DNA of 64,000 nt, taken from contig NZ_RHHO01000017.1 of the NCBI RefSeq assembly GCF_003710865.1, positions 1-64,000 of the forward strand, read 5' to 3'. Below, one piece after another: positions 42,806 through 51,742 of this stretch (position 1 is its first letter; each line of letters starts with the position of its first letter). The position numbers and the translations under genes were made by a program. The notes under the pieces are model-generated. The model searched no databases. It was not told the DNA's origin and was given only the letters and a program-made list of their open reading frames with translations. The stretch comes from Brevibacillus borstelensis (GTDB taxonomy: Bacteria > Bacillota > Bacilli > Brevibacillales > Brevibacillaceae).

Positions 42806-43468
42806 TTACCAAGCTACGGTACCGGAGAGAAATCCTTTTATCGCGTTTCCTTGACTATCCGTTGTCGAAATATAATACCATTCCCCGCTTTTCCCCAACG
42901 CCTGCACCGTAGTGTTTTTCGTCAGCGACCCGTTGGCGCTTCCAGAGGCAGAAGGAATGGCAAAGACGTAAGCCTTGTCCACTTGCACGGTAACATTCTT
43001 CGGCTGAATCGATTCGTACTGGGTGATGACGGTTTTCGGAATGTAACCGATGCGTCCGTCGGCAAAATGATAAGTAATCCATCCTTCAACCGTCCCATGA
43101 TCCTGGGCTATAGTTCCGTACTCTACCTGACCGATCATATAATCATCATGCTGAACAGGTTGAATGTAAACCATTGCTGATTTGACGGCGATGATTGGTA
43201 TGATGACAGGGGCAGGTGCTGATGACTGTTGCGGAGCAGGCTTCGGGGTCGACTTTGGAGATGGTGGGCTGCTCTTGCCAGATGAGCTTGAGCTCGACCC
43301 TCCGCTATTGTGGTAATGATACTCTCCGTATCGGAGTCCCCACTTTTCACAGTTGGTTCGACAGGTGTGGCCTCCATTCGCATCCGTTCTGCCCGGATGG
43401 GCAAATGAAGCCGGAAGAATCGAGAACGCCAAGACTAGTAAAAGAAGAAAGATGATTCCCTTTTTCAA
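42806..43468 (-). CDS. Secreted YHYH-motif protein with SH3-like domains
   Basis: A 220-residue exported protein. The signal peptide is GIIFLLLLVLAFSILPASFA. It is followed at once by the metal-binding-like block HPGRTDANGGHTCRTNCEKW and GLRYGEYHYH, typical of YHYH-domain proteins. A serine/proline-rich linker then leads to two SH3-like halves (VKSAMVYIQPVQHDDYMIGQ to GWITYHFADGRIGYIPKTV, then VDKAYVFAIPSASGSANGSL to GEWYYISTTDSQGNAIKGFL). Such SH3 modules bind cell wall. The TTG at 43468 has AAAAGGAGG at eight bases. A wall-located metal-binding role is inference. Confidence 0.78.
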   Translation of the reverse strand: MKKGIIFLLLLVLAFSILPASFAHPGRTDANGGHTCRTNCEKWGLRYGEYHYHNSGGSSSSSSGKSSPPSPKSTPKPAPQQSSAPAPVIIPIIAVKSAMVYIQPVQHDDYMIGQVEYGTIAQDHGTVEGWITYHFADGRIGYIPKTVITQYESIQPKNVTVQVDKAYVFAIPSASGSANGSLTKNTTVQALGKSGEWYYISTTDSQGNAIKGFLSGTVAW

Positions 43469-43653
43469 AGAATATACCCTCCTTTTTCCATTTCTTCTAT
43501 TATAATAGATTGCCTGTGCTTTTTGGGGAAAGTTAGCGAAAATCCGATTATTGTTCGAGAAAGGGGCAGGGCCGACCCAATCTATGCTATGCTTATCTCG
43601 TGTAAACCATTTCCAGTGAAGGTCGCCCCAACATAAAAAGGAGGATGATTGAG

Positions 43654-43848
43654 ATGGAAACGACGGCCACACCATGCCCCAAATGCTATGCAACGGAATG
43701 GGGAAAGGGAAAGCAAAGCGGGTATGCCTCCATAGCCCCCATGAACAAAATCTTTTCTACCAATTCTGCTGTGATCCATATCATTTGTACGAGCTGCGGA
43801 TACATTCTGGAAAGCTATGTGGAAAAGCCGGCCAAGTTCCAGGAGTAG
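43654..43848 (+). CDS. Small zinc-ribbon protein
   Basis: A 64-residue protein with two CxxC knuckles, CPKC at residues 8-11 and CTSCG near 45-49, giving a treble-clef or zinc-ribbon fold. The context around the second, VIHIICTSCGYILESYVEKP, is similar to short TFIIB-like zinc ribbons of Bacillales. It may bind nucleic acid. The ATG at 43654 is chosen because AAAGGAGG ends nine bases before it; a closer upstream ATG overlaps that site. Confidence 0.75.
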   Translation: METTATPCPKCYATEWGKGKQSGYASIAPMNKIFSTNSAVIHIICTSCGYILESYVEKPAKFQE

Positions 43849-43937
43849 CACATGAAGCGGCTAATCAAAAAAGCCTCGCCAGGACCATGCCAAAGACCGA
43901 AAGCCAACATTTCTATCATATACCGGAGGGCTAATCA

Positions 43938-44357
43938 TTGAAGAGAGTAGATGTCGCATATACGCTGTTATTTGACGAACAAAAAAATCAGGTGCTCTTG
44001 GTCTTCAATAAACGAGGAAGCTGGAGTCTGCCGGGAGGAGCAGTAGAGGCAGGGGAGACTTTGCGGGAAGCCGCCATCCGTGAAGCGCGGGAAGAGACCG
44101 GTTACGAGGTGAACGTGTCCAGAATCGTTGCCGTCAATGAAGCGTATATCGGAGATGAGCACGTCCACTTTATTACGTTTCGCGGCGAAATTCTTCAGCG
44201 CCCTGAGACGATTCCTTACGATTCTGAGATTTTGGAAGTCAAATGGGTGGATCTGGCTGAGGCGGATCGTTTGCTGCCTTACCATCCTGATGGTGTCTCC
44301 GCCCTGCTCCGTGGAGCAGGAGCTGACTATGTGATTCAAGGGGAACCGCAAGAGTAA
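43938..44357 (+). CDS. Nudix hydrolase
   Basis: A 139-residue pyrophosphohydrolase. The Nudix box is complete and in the right place: [20 protein letters not shown] followed by TGYEV, at about residues 34-58. It has the ADP-ribose/MutT-like flanking strand WSLPGG. The substrate (a nucleoside diphosphate derivative) is not evident. TTG start at 43938 with CGGAGGG upstream. It ends at a two-way terminator shared with the chemoreceptor gene. Confidence 0.92.
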   Translation: MKRVDVAYTLLFDEQKNQVLLVFNKRGSWSLPGGAVEAGETLREAAIREAREETGYEVNVSRIVAVNEAYIGDEHVHFITFRGEILQRPETIPYDSEILEVKWVDLAEADRLLPYHPDGVSALLRGAGADYVIQGEPQE

Positions 44358-44455
44358 TCGAGCCAGGAACGATTGATTGTCGAAAAAGGTAAGCTTAACG
44401 CAATTGAATTGGCTCATCAGTCCGTGGATTTCGGCTAAGCCGTAAGCGTTTGAGA

Positions 44456-44496
44456 AAAAAGGGACATCCCCACCAGTGGAGATATCCCTTTCTTTT
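44456..44496. terminator. Two-way terminator between Nudix and chemoreceptor genes
   Basis: AAAGGGA-c-ATC-c-CCAC pairs with GTGG-a-GAT-a-TCCCTTT around a short loop, flanked by A-rich sequence on the left and T-rich on the right. Confidence 0.75.
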
Positions 44497-44525
44497 GTTG
44501 GTATGCATGAGCTTGTTGTGTTTCG

Positions 44526-46508
44526 CTACAGCTTGAACCGTCCGACGAGAGTCTGCAGACGGTCTGCCATCTGAGACAAGGACGTAGCGGAGGAGGCAAT
44601 CTCCTCGATCGAAGCGAGCTGCTCTTCGGAAGCAGCCGAGGCTTCTTGCGTACGGGAAGCGGCTATTTCCGCCGAGCTGGTGATCGTTTTCATGGCAGAC
44701 ACCAATTGCTCGGCCGCGTCGGCTATTTGCTGCATGGCGCCGGTTACTTCCTGCATGCTTTGATCGACGGTCTGGACGGATTGTTCGATGTGGGCAAAGG
44801 AACGCCCCGCCTTGCTGACAGCGGCTAGCCCTTCTTCTACACCTGACGTTGTTTGGGCCATGGACTGCAGAGCTTGACTCGTCTCATCCATGACGGCGGC
44901 GATCAAGCGGGAGATTTGGGTGGCTGATTGGGCCGACTGCTCTGCCAGCTTCCGTACTTCATCTGCCACGACAGCAAAACCTCGTCCTTGTTCTCCTGCC
45001 CGCGCGGCTTCAATGGCGGCGTTGAGAGCCAGCAGGTTGGTCTGCTCGGCAATTCCGGTGATGACATCGAGAATGCTACCGATCTCCTGGGAGCGATCGC
45101 CGAGCCCTTGGATGACGTCTGCCAAATTGCGAACGGCAGAATGAATGTCATTCATCTTCTGCTCCGCATCCTGGATAACCGCTTCCCCGCTGCAAGCCTG
45201 CTCCGAAGCTTCTGCAGTAAGCGAAGAGACCCGCTCCGTGTTCTCTGAGACCAGATGAACGCGCTCTGACAAACGGGCAATGGTGGCGGACGCCTGTTCA
45301 ACGCTTTGCGCCTGCTTGTCTACCCCGGATGCGACATCCTGCATGGTCAGGGAAATTTGCTCCGTCGCACCGCTCGTCTGACCGGCACTTGCCGTCAGTT
45401 GCTCCGCCGCCGCGGCTACTTGTTCGGAGCTGCTCGCTACCTCCTGCAAAAGCTCGCGCAGAGTATCCTGCATATGTTGGATCGTCTGTCCGAGCCGGCC
45501 GAATTCATCCCGAGTCTGAATGTGTACATTCTCCGTCAGGTCCCCCTGGCTGATTTTTTCGGCGACCTGCATCATCTTGTTCAAAGGAATCGTGATCGAT
45601 CGGATAATCGCATAGACGAGGATGGCTCCCAGCGCGATCGAGAGGGCCATGACGAGCAGGGTACGGTACCAGATCGGCTGAACTGCTTGCTCGATCTCAT
45701 GGGTATACATAATTCCTGCGATCTTCCAGCCTGTAAGAGAATTGGTTGCAAACAAGATGTCTGCAGCTTGTCCTTCGATAGTTGTACTGAAGAATCCTGT
45801 CGCTTGCTTTTGCAGCGCTGTGACCCAGGAATTGTCCGCTTCCGAACCGCTTTTTTCCGTCGGATGGACGATGTATTTCCCCGTTTGATCGATTAGAGTC
45901 GCATAGCCTTCATCTCCGATGCGAATCTCGCAGGTGAGCTTTTTCAAATTGTCGAGATCCAGATCAACGGCCACCACACCTGAGCCGTCCCGCAGACTTT
46001 GTGTAATCGTCACAACCATATCGCCCGTAGTAGCAGCGATGTAGGGAGCGGTGATCACCGCTTTTCCTTTTTGGGCCATTGCTTGCTGATACCAAGGTCT
46101 TGTGCGCGGATCGTAGCCGTCCGGCAGTTTTTTGCGGGGGGACTGAATCATGGAGCCGCTGTCCGTTCCCACATAGACGCTCACTAATTCAGGATGGAGG
46201 CTGTGGTACTGATCCAACCGGCTTCTGACCAGAGGACTGTCGTCTCCCGCAAAATCCTGCTTGTTGATGTGCGCAGAGAAATAATCCACATCACTTATTT
46301 TGGGGGAGATGGTATCGTGGATGAGGAGACTGAGCAGCTCCACGTCCTTTTGGGCACCGCGGAGAACCTCCTGCTCCATGTTTTGCTTGGCGCTTTGAAA
46401 GGAAAATCCGCCGATAGCCAGGCTTGGTATGATGAGAAGGAGGGCGAAGGATAGAATCAGCTTTGAGCGGACCGAAAATCCTCTGCGGTTTTTCATGGTG
46501 TCTGACAT
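44526..46508 (-). CDS. Methyl-accepting chemotaxis protein, Cache sensor
   Basis: A 660-residue chemoreceptor. A first helix ([20 protein letters not shown], about residues 16-35) and a second ([20 protein letters not shown], about 283-302) enclose a double-Cache periplasmic domain with [20 protein letters not shown] and [25 protein letters not shown] domain (about 303-356) leads to the signalling domain. Its tip, [20 protein letters not shown] then [20 protein letters not shown], is a near-perfect receptor hairpin. Cache domains of this kind often bind amino acids or organic acids. AAGGGG precedes the ATG. It is a single gene with no che genes nearby. Confidence 0.95.
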   Translation of the reverse strand: MSDTMKNRRGFSVRSKLILSFALLLIIPSLAIGGFSFQSAKQNMEQEVLRGAQKDVELLSLLIHDTISPKISDVDYFSAHINKQDFAGDDSPLVRSRLDQYHSLHPELVSVYVGTDSGSMIQSPRKKLPDGYDPRTRPWYQQAMAQKGKAVITAPYIAATTGDMVVTITQSLRDGSGVVAVDLDLDNLKKLTCEIRIGDEGYATLIDQTGKYIVHPTEKSGSEADNSWVTALQKQATGFFSTTIEGQAADILFATNSLTGWKIAGIMYTHEIEQAVQPIWYRTLLVMALSIALGAILVYAIIRSITIPLNKMMQVAEKISQGDLTENVHIQTRDEFGRLGQTIQHMQDTLRELLQEVASSSEQVAAAAEQLTASAGQTSGATEQISLTMQDVASGVDKQAQSVEQASATIARLSERVHLVSENTERVSSLTAEASEQACSGEAVIQDAEQKMNDIHSAVRNLADVIQGLGDRSQEIGSILDVITGIAEQTNLLALNAAIEAARAGEQGRGFAVVADEVRKLAEQSAQSATQISRLIAAVMDETSQALQSMAQTTSGVEEGLAAVSKAGRSFAHIEQSVQTVDQSMQEVTGAMQQIADAAEQLVSAMKTITSSAEIAASRTQEASAASEEQLASIEEIASSATSLSQMADRLQTLVGRFKL

Positions 46509-46649
46509 GCATGATTTCCCCTTTTGAGAACGAATTTTATATATAACAGATAAAAATCAACTAAATTAAAATAGCATAGCTTGGCAAACTTGGAAATGTA
46601 TCGTGTCACTTTCTTTCTTTTCAGCTTATTCACTATCGTCAAACATAAA

Positions 46650-46683
46650 AACCTGCCCGTTTATCCTTCGATTCGGGCAGGTT
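46650..46683 (-). terminator. Terminator of the SDR gene
   Basis: AACCTGCCCG pairs with CGGGCAGGTT; on the minus strand a T-run follows. Confidence 0.8.
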
Positions 46684-46716
46684 CGAAAAAGCGGTGGGAG
46701 CAAAAGACTTTTTCTC

Positions 46717-47616
46717 TTACGATGAAGTGATCGTCCCTCCGTTTACGTGGAGGACTTGGCCGCTGACGTAGCTGGAATCGTCGGAAGCAAGATAGACGTA
46801 AGCCGGCGCCAGTTCAAACGGCTGGCCGGCCCGCTTCATCGGAGTGTCCAGGCCAAAGGACATGACTTGTTCTGCCGAAAAGCTGGAGGGAATCAGCGGT
46901 GTCCAGATCGGACCGGGGGAAACGGCGTTTACCCGGATGCCTTCACTGACCAATGACAACGAGAGGGAGCGGGTAAACGACACGATCGCACCTTTGGTCG
47001 AGGAGTAATCGATCAGCTCCTTTTGACCTTCATAGGCAGTGACCGAGGTCGTATTGATGATCGCACTTCCACGCTTCATGCAAGGCAGGGCTGCCTTCGT
47101 CATGTAAAAGAAAGAGAAAAGATTGGTGCGGAACGTGTTGTCCAATTGCTCGTCGGAGATGTCGAGAATGCTATTTTGCGGATACTGAACAGCGCAGTTA
47201 TTGACAAGGATGTCAAGCCGGCCGAATGTTTCGATGGTCTGGCCGATGACATCACGGGAAGTCCCCGGGTGACGCAGGTCTCCTGCGATGGACAGACAAC
47301 GTCTGCCAAGCTCCTCGACACGCCGTTTTGTTTCGGCCGCATCCTCGTGCTCGTAAAGATAGGCAATGACAACATCCGCACCCTCTTTGGCAAAGGCGAT
47401 GGCAACGGCCCGTCCGATACCGCTGTCTCCTCCGGTAATGACGGCTACCTTGTCCTGCAGTTTGCCTGATCCGATGTAGCCCGGGTTTTCGGCTATCGGC
47501 AAGGGAACCATCAAATACTCCAGACCAGGCTGACGCTCCTGGTGCTGAGGCGGAAATGCAATCGGCTTGGTCTCGCATTCGGTACGGAAGGAGTAATAGG
47601 GGTACATGGGAAACAT
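46717..47616 (-). CDS. SDR family oxidoreductase (glucose/general-stress-dehydrogenase-like)
   Basis: A 299-residue classical short-chain dehydrogenase with an N-terminal arm of about 50 residues typical of the YdaD/YhdF/YghA group. The NAD(P) loop VAVITGGDSGIGRAVAIAFA is at about 56-75, DILVNNCAVQYPQ at about 134-146 (NNAG becomes NNCA), the catalytic Ser/Tyr/Lys are in IINTTSVTAYEG and LIDYSSTKGAIVSFTRSLS, and RVNAVSPGPIWTPLIPS completes the fold. Bacillus relatives are general-stress proteins. The start at 47616 has GGAGG upstream. Confidence 0.93.
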   Translation of the reverse strand: MFPMYPYYSFRTECETKPIAFPPQHQERQPGLEYLMVPLPIAENPGYIGSGKLQDKVAVITGGDSGIGRAVAIAFAKEGADVVIAYLYEHEDAAETKRRVEELGRRCLSIAGDLRHPGTSRDVIGQTIETFGRLDILVNNCAVQYPQNSILDISDEQLDNTFRTNLFSFFYMTKAALPCMKRGSAIINTTSVTAYEGQKELIDYSSTKGAIVSFTRSLSLSLVSEGIRVNAVSPGPIWTPLIPSSFSAEQVMSFGLDTPMKRAGQPFELAPAYVYLASDDSSYVSGQVLHVNGGTITSS

Positions 47617-47759
47617 GCGCATTCCTCCATTAGGCGTTTACCTTGACAATGTATTCCTGCCGGTGAGGGGTGTGCAGACGGAAATGTCTTTGGACAGAAG
47701 AAACGGTTTGCTTTTTGAAACGTCAATCACATAGAGGAAAGACGGGAGGAGAAAGTCCG

Positions 47760-48059
47760 ATGCGGCAGCAATGTCACATTTGCAATGAATGGCTCGACCA
47801 TAATCTTCAATGCAGTTGTACCCGGAAAACGGGGAATAGCCACTACAACAAGGACGACAGGCAATCCGGCTGCCCCAAATGCGGGGGTACATCCGCAACG
47901 GTCACGGAAATGTCCGCGACGGGAGGGACGCTGTCACGGGTGCTGAATATGCAGTACCAGCGCTTCGATGTGGTGAGCTGCAACGGCTGCGGCTACAGCG
48001 AGTTTTACCGCAAGGATGCGTCGCTTCCCCGGGATGTTCTCGACTTGTTTTTCGGCTAG
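47760..48059 (+). CDS. Zinc-ribbon protein
   Basis: A 99-residue protein with three cysteine pairs: CHIC at residues 5-8, CPKCGG at about 40-45 and CNGCGYSEFYRK at about 75-86. The last two probably form one zinc ribbon (nucleic-acid-binding domain type). The ATG at 47760 has GGGAGGAG eight bases upstream; the frame is open to 47670 but without another site. Its role is unknown. Confidence 0.78.
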   Translation: MRQQCHICNEWLDHNLQCSCTRKTGNSHYNKDDRQSGCPKCGGTSATVTEMSATGGTLSRVLNMQYQRFDVVSCNGCGYSEFYRKDASLPRDVLDLFFG

Positions 48060-48171
48060 GAACAGCAGGAGAACTCCGGTGGCGAATGGCGGCATTTTTT
48101 CAAACCTGTTAGACGAGGGGCGAAATGCGATTGACCTGATTCAAAATTAGCAGAATCGCGAGGAGATAAGG

Positions 48172-48417
48172 ATGACGTTAGGCGGCTTCAAAAGCGGATT
48201 TCACGCGCAAAAGGTACCGCGCTCCGAGGCAAAATGGGAGCAGTTTTTAATCTGCAACCACGATTGTCCCGACATTATTCAGCTAGTTTCACATGTATCG
48301 GGAGAGGTTGAATTCGAGCTTTGCCTGATAGAAGCGGCACGGATGGGGAAGGTGCTGCTGGAGGCTGCGGGCGTTACTTGCGAAAATGCGAGCAGAACAG
48401 AGGAGAAGCACACATGA
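48172..48417 (+). CDS. Small protein of unknown function
   Basis: An 81-residue protein, unrecognised. It contains two cysteines (ICNHDC) in the middle and is otherwise mildly acidic. GAGGAGATAAGG directly precedes the ATG. Its last codons overlap the start of the next gene (ATGA), so the two form a coupled pair. Confidence 0.65.
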   Translation: MTLGGFKSGFHAQKVPRSEAKWEQFLICNHDCPDIIQLVSHVSGEVEFELCLIEAARMGKVLLEAAGVTCENASRTEEKHT

Positions 48418-48857
48418 GGCTCATCCGAATGTCGCTCTGGATCGTTTTGGCAGGGTTTTTGGCAATCGTACTGTACCAATGGGTTTTCGGTTTCCAGAAT
48501 CACATCGAGCTGACAATCCAAAACAAGAGTGGAGGCGTGGTGGAGGGAGCAGAGCTTCGCTTTTTTGACGGGGTGATCAGCGTTCCCAAGCTGGAGCCGG
48601 GGACATCCTTTCAAGCTGTCATCGACATCAGAGACAAGACTGGTGAGAGCAGCATTTCTTTTCACTATGCCGGTGAGAGTCAATTGCCTCCGAGCGGCGA
48701 CAGCTCTACTCCTGCCGGGGAAGACAAAGGGATTACGCTGGCAGGGTACATAGAAGGCGGACAAAACAAGCTGTACAGGGGAAAGATCAAATTGACTCTC
48801 CTCCCCGATCGGCAGTCGGAGGTATCTGTAAAAAAACCGCTTCTGTCCATTCTGTAA
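48414..48857 (+). CDS. Membrane-anchored protein of unknown function
   Basis: A 147-residue protein. One N-terminal transmembrane helix (MSLWIVLAGFLAIVLYQWVF) is followed by a beta-rich outside domain (HIELTIQNKSGGVVEGAELR, then ISFHYAGESQLPPSGDSSTP). The pattern, with IQNKSGG and the repeated strand layout, suggests a single Ig-like or beta-sandwich domain. AGGAG precedes the ATG, which overlaps the stop of the 81-residue protein, implying they are made together. Confidence 0.7.
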   Translation: MRLIRMSLWIVLAGFLAIVLYQWVFGFQNHIELTIQNKSGGVVEGAELRFFDGVISVPKLEPGTSFQAVIDIRDKTGESSISFHYAGESQLPPSGDSSTPAGEDKGITLAGYIEGGQNKLYRGKIKLTLLPDRQSEVSVKKPLLSIL

Positions 48858-49069
48858 AGGACCAAAGCATGCAGGAGGGTTCATGATGTGGATGGAGTGG
48901 GATCAACTTTTCAATCCCAAAACGTTCGATATGAAAGAGGAGCACTACATGGTAACGGATGGCGGGGAAAATGGACCGGGACCGCAATCATTTTTGGGAC
49001 AAAAGAGCGAGACGTGTTGAAAATCATGTATGGATAAGCCCAGCTTGGGGGCAGCTTATATGGGCATAA

Positions 49070-49102
49070 AAAAACGGAGCCGCACGTTGCGTCTCCGTTT
49101 TG
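49070..49102 (+). terminator. Terminator before helD
   Basis: AAAACGGAG-c-CGCA pairs with TGCG-t-CTCCGTTTT around a short loop. Confidence 0.8.
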
Positions 49103-49279
49103 GTCGTTTCAAGTAAAAGTGGGAAATTGAAATCATAGCACTCCTGTGTTACAATGAGGAGTGATTGCACCTCGATATCAGAACAACAAAATATTATCCC
49201 AATAATATCTTATCACATGGAATCCCTTTTGTCAAACCCATCTTGGCAAAGAAAAAAGGAGCAGGAAAGGGGAACGCGC

Positions 49280-51697
49280 ATGAGCATGTCGGACCAGAGC
49301 AGACACGAAGATCAAGGAAGACTGGAAGATCAGGTCAAAGGGCAGGAGGATCGAAAAGAAGCAGAGGACCGACAGGAAGAACAGAAGCGGGTGGAGCAGG
49401 TTGTAGGCGTGATCTCCCGGCGCATTGAATCTCTTGAACAGCATGTAAGCGATGTAAAGGAAGATATTGTCCACATCCGCAAGAACTTTTGGGAGGATGT
49501 GACCGTCAACTTCGACGATGCTATCGAAGCAGTCGAGACGTATGCCAGCATCAAGCAGCAGGCTGAGGTTCTCTCCGAGCGGGAGCGGCTGCACCGGCAT
49601 GCGAGCAATCAGTTGAAAACACTGGTTCGTTTGCAAAAATCTCCGTACTTTGGCCGCATTGATTTCCGCGAAGACGGGGAGAAGACTGCGGAAAGGATTT
49701 ACCTCGGGATCGGCTCGCTTCTCGATGAAAATGAAGTGGAGTTTCTCGTGTACGATTGGCGTGCCCCTGTTTCCAGCCTGTACTACGACTATTCCCCAGG
49801 CCCGGCGCAATACGAAACGCCAAGCGGTCTGATCAGCGGCACCATGGAGCTGAAGCGGCAATATATCATCCGCGACGGCGTGCTTTGCTCGATGTTCGAC
49901 ACCGGCGTGACGATTGGCGACGAGCTGTTGCAGGAGGTGCTGGGCAAACAGGGCGACGGTCAGATGAAAAGCATCGTCGCCACCATCCAGAAGGAGCAGA
50001 ACAAAATTATCCGCAACACAAGCAAACGGCTCCTGATCGTCCAGGGAGCAGCCGGAAGCGGGAAGACGTCTGCAGCGCTGCAGCGCGTCGCATATCTGCT
50101 CTACCGCTATCGGGGAACGCTCCGGTCCGAGCAGATCGTCCTGTTTTCCCCGAACCCGATGTTTAACAGCTACATTTCTACCGTTCTGCCCGAGCTGGGC
50201 GAGGAAAACATGCAGCAGACCACCTTTCAGGAATACGTGGAACACAGACTCGGCGATTGGTTCACGGTAGAAGATCCGTTCTCCCAGATGGAGTACATCT
50301 ACACGGCAATGAACGAACCCGGATACAACGCCCGTGCGGAGGGAATCCGCTACAAGGCTGGCGGTGAATGGCTCCGGGTGATCGATGCATACGTCGAATC
50401 GCTCCGAAATGTAGGAATGTGCTTCCGGGACGTGAAATTCCGCGGGCGTACGCTGATTTCCGCGGACGCGATCAAAGAGCGATTTTACGAGATGGATTCT
50501 TCACTGCGCATCCCTAACCGGATGAGGCTGCTGGCGGAATGGCTCTTAAGTGAGCTGAAACGGCTCGGGAAAAAGGAAATAAACCGTGCCTGGGTGGATG
50601 AAGCCATTGAGCTATTGGATCGCGATGATTATCAGCGGGTGTACCAAGAGCTGAGAGGCAAGAAACAGTTTTCGGGAGAGACGTTCAACGATTTTGACCG
50701 GGAACGGGAGCTGCTCGCAGTGAAGGTCGTGCAGGAGCATTTTGCCCCGCTTCGCAGGGAAGTCAAGCAGCTGCGCTTCATCGATCTTGCGGCGCTGTAC
50801 CGGCAGTTGTTTGAAGATCCGCAGCTCGTGCAATCGCTCACAGGCTCTCTGGAGCTTCCCGGGCACTGGCCGGAGATTTGCTCGCAGACTATGGCGTGCC
50901 TGGATGGCGGGAATCTGTTCTGGGAAGACGCCACTCCCTTTTTATATTTGAAGGAAAGGGTGGAAGGCTTTCAAACGAATACAGCAGTTCGGCATGTGTT
51001 CGTCGATGAAGCCCAGGACTACTCCCCGTTCCAGTTTGCCTTTATGAAACGGCTGTTTCCCCATGCCAAATTGACTGTGCTGGGTGATTTGAATCAGGCG
51101 ATCTATGCCCATTCGACGAGCGGCCAGGATTTTGCCGGGCTTGCGACACTGTACGGCGAGGAACATACCGAGAAAATCATCCTGACCCGGAGCTATCGCT
51201 CTACGAGGCCCATCGTCCAGTTTACCAGTGCCATGCTTCGCGGCGACAATGCGATCGAACCGTTTAACCGCGACGGGAAAAAGCCGACACTGACGAGGGT
51301 GTCGGATCAGCAGGATTTGGCAGAAAAAGTCGCAGCCCGGATTGGCGAAATGACGGCAGCAGGTCATCGCACTATTGCCGTCATCTGCAAAACGGCTAAG
51401 GAGAGCCGGGAAGCGTATGAAGCGCTGCGCGAAAAGGTACCGGTTCGGCTGATTGACAAAGAAACCGTCTCTTTTGAAGAAGGCTTTCACATCATCCCGG
51501 CCTACCTCGCCAAAGGGGTAGAATTTGACGGCGTTATCATTTACAATGCTTCCCGGGCGCAATACGGCCGGGAAAGGGAGAGAAAGCTCTTTTACACGGC
51601 TTGCACCCGCGCCATGCACGAGCTGCATCTGTATTGTCTGGGTGAAAAGAGTCCGTTTTTGGCGGACGCTCCGGCAGATGCTTATGTTGAAGTGTAA
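49280..51697 (+). CDS. helD: RNA polymerase recycling motor HelD (superfamily I helicase-like)
   Basis: An 805-residue UvrD-like ATPase. The N-terminal coiled coil (about 15-75, with EDRKEAEDRQEEQKRVEQVV) is the secondary-channel arm. After a bulge domain come motif I, VQGAAGSGKTSAALQRVAYL (about 252-271), the Walker B VFVDEAQDYSPFQFAFMKRL (about 573-592), LTRSYRSTRPIVQFTS, and the terminal VEFDGVIIYNASR and FYTACTRAMHELHLY motifs. HelD removes stalled RNA polymerase from DNA. The ATG at 49280 follows AAGGGGAACGCGC; the frame is open to 49154. The start of hrpB lies 45 bases downstream. Confidence 0.93.
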   Translation: MSMSDQSRHEDQGRLEDQVKGQEDRKEAEDRQEEQKRVEQVVGVISRRIESLEQHVSDVKEDIVHIRKNFWEDVTVNFDDAIEAVETYASIKQQAEVLSERERLHRHASNQLKTLVRLQKSPYFGRIDFREDGEKTAERIYLGIGSLLDENEVEFLVYDWRAPVSSLYYDYSPGPAQYETPSGLISGTMELKRQYIIRDGVLCSMFDTGVTIGDELLQEVLGKQGDGQMKSIVATIQKEQNKIIRNTSKRLLIVQGAAGSGKTSAALQRVAYLLYRYRGTLRSEQIVLFSPNPMFNSYISTVLPELGEENMQQTTFQEYVEHRLGDWFTVEDPFSQMEYIYTAMNEPGYNARAEGIRYKAGGEWLRVIDAYVESLRNVGMCFRDVKFRGRTLISADAIKERFYEMDSSLRIPNRMRLLAEWLLSELKRLGKKEINRAWVDEAIELLDRDDYQRVYQELRGKKQFSGETFNDFDRERELLAVKVVQEHFAPLRREVKQLRFIDLAALYRQLFEDPQLVQSLTGSLELPGHWPEICSQTMACLDGGNLFWEDATPFLYLKERVEGFQTNTAVRHVFVDEAQDYSPFQFAFMKRLFPHAKLTVLGDLNQAIYAHSTSGQDFAGLATLYGEEHTEKIILTRSYRSTRPIVQFTSAMLRGDNAIEPFNRDGKKPTLTRVSDQQDLAEKVAARIGEMTAAGHRTIAVICKTAKESREAYEALREKVPVRLIDKETVSFEEGFHIIPAYLAKGVEFDGVIIYNASRAQYGRERERKLFYTACTRAMHELHLYCLGEKSPFLADAPADAYVEV

Positions 51698-51742
51698 AGA
51701 AGAGAGAGAGAAGGTTTGTTCGCAATCGGATGAGGTGATGAG

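Noticed and set aside
48884..49020. A short frame starting after AGGAGGG near 48875
   Set aside because: The in-phase frame from the well-spaced ATG stops after about 15 codons; the longer overlapping frame has no ribosome site.
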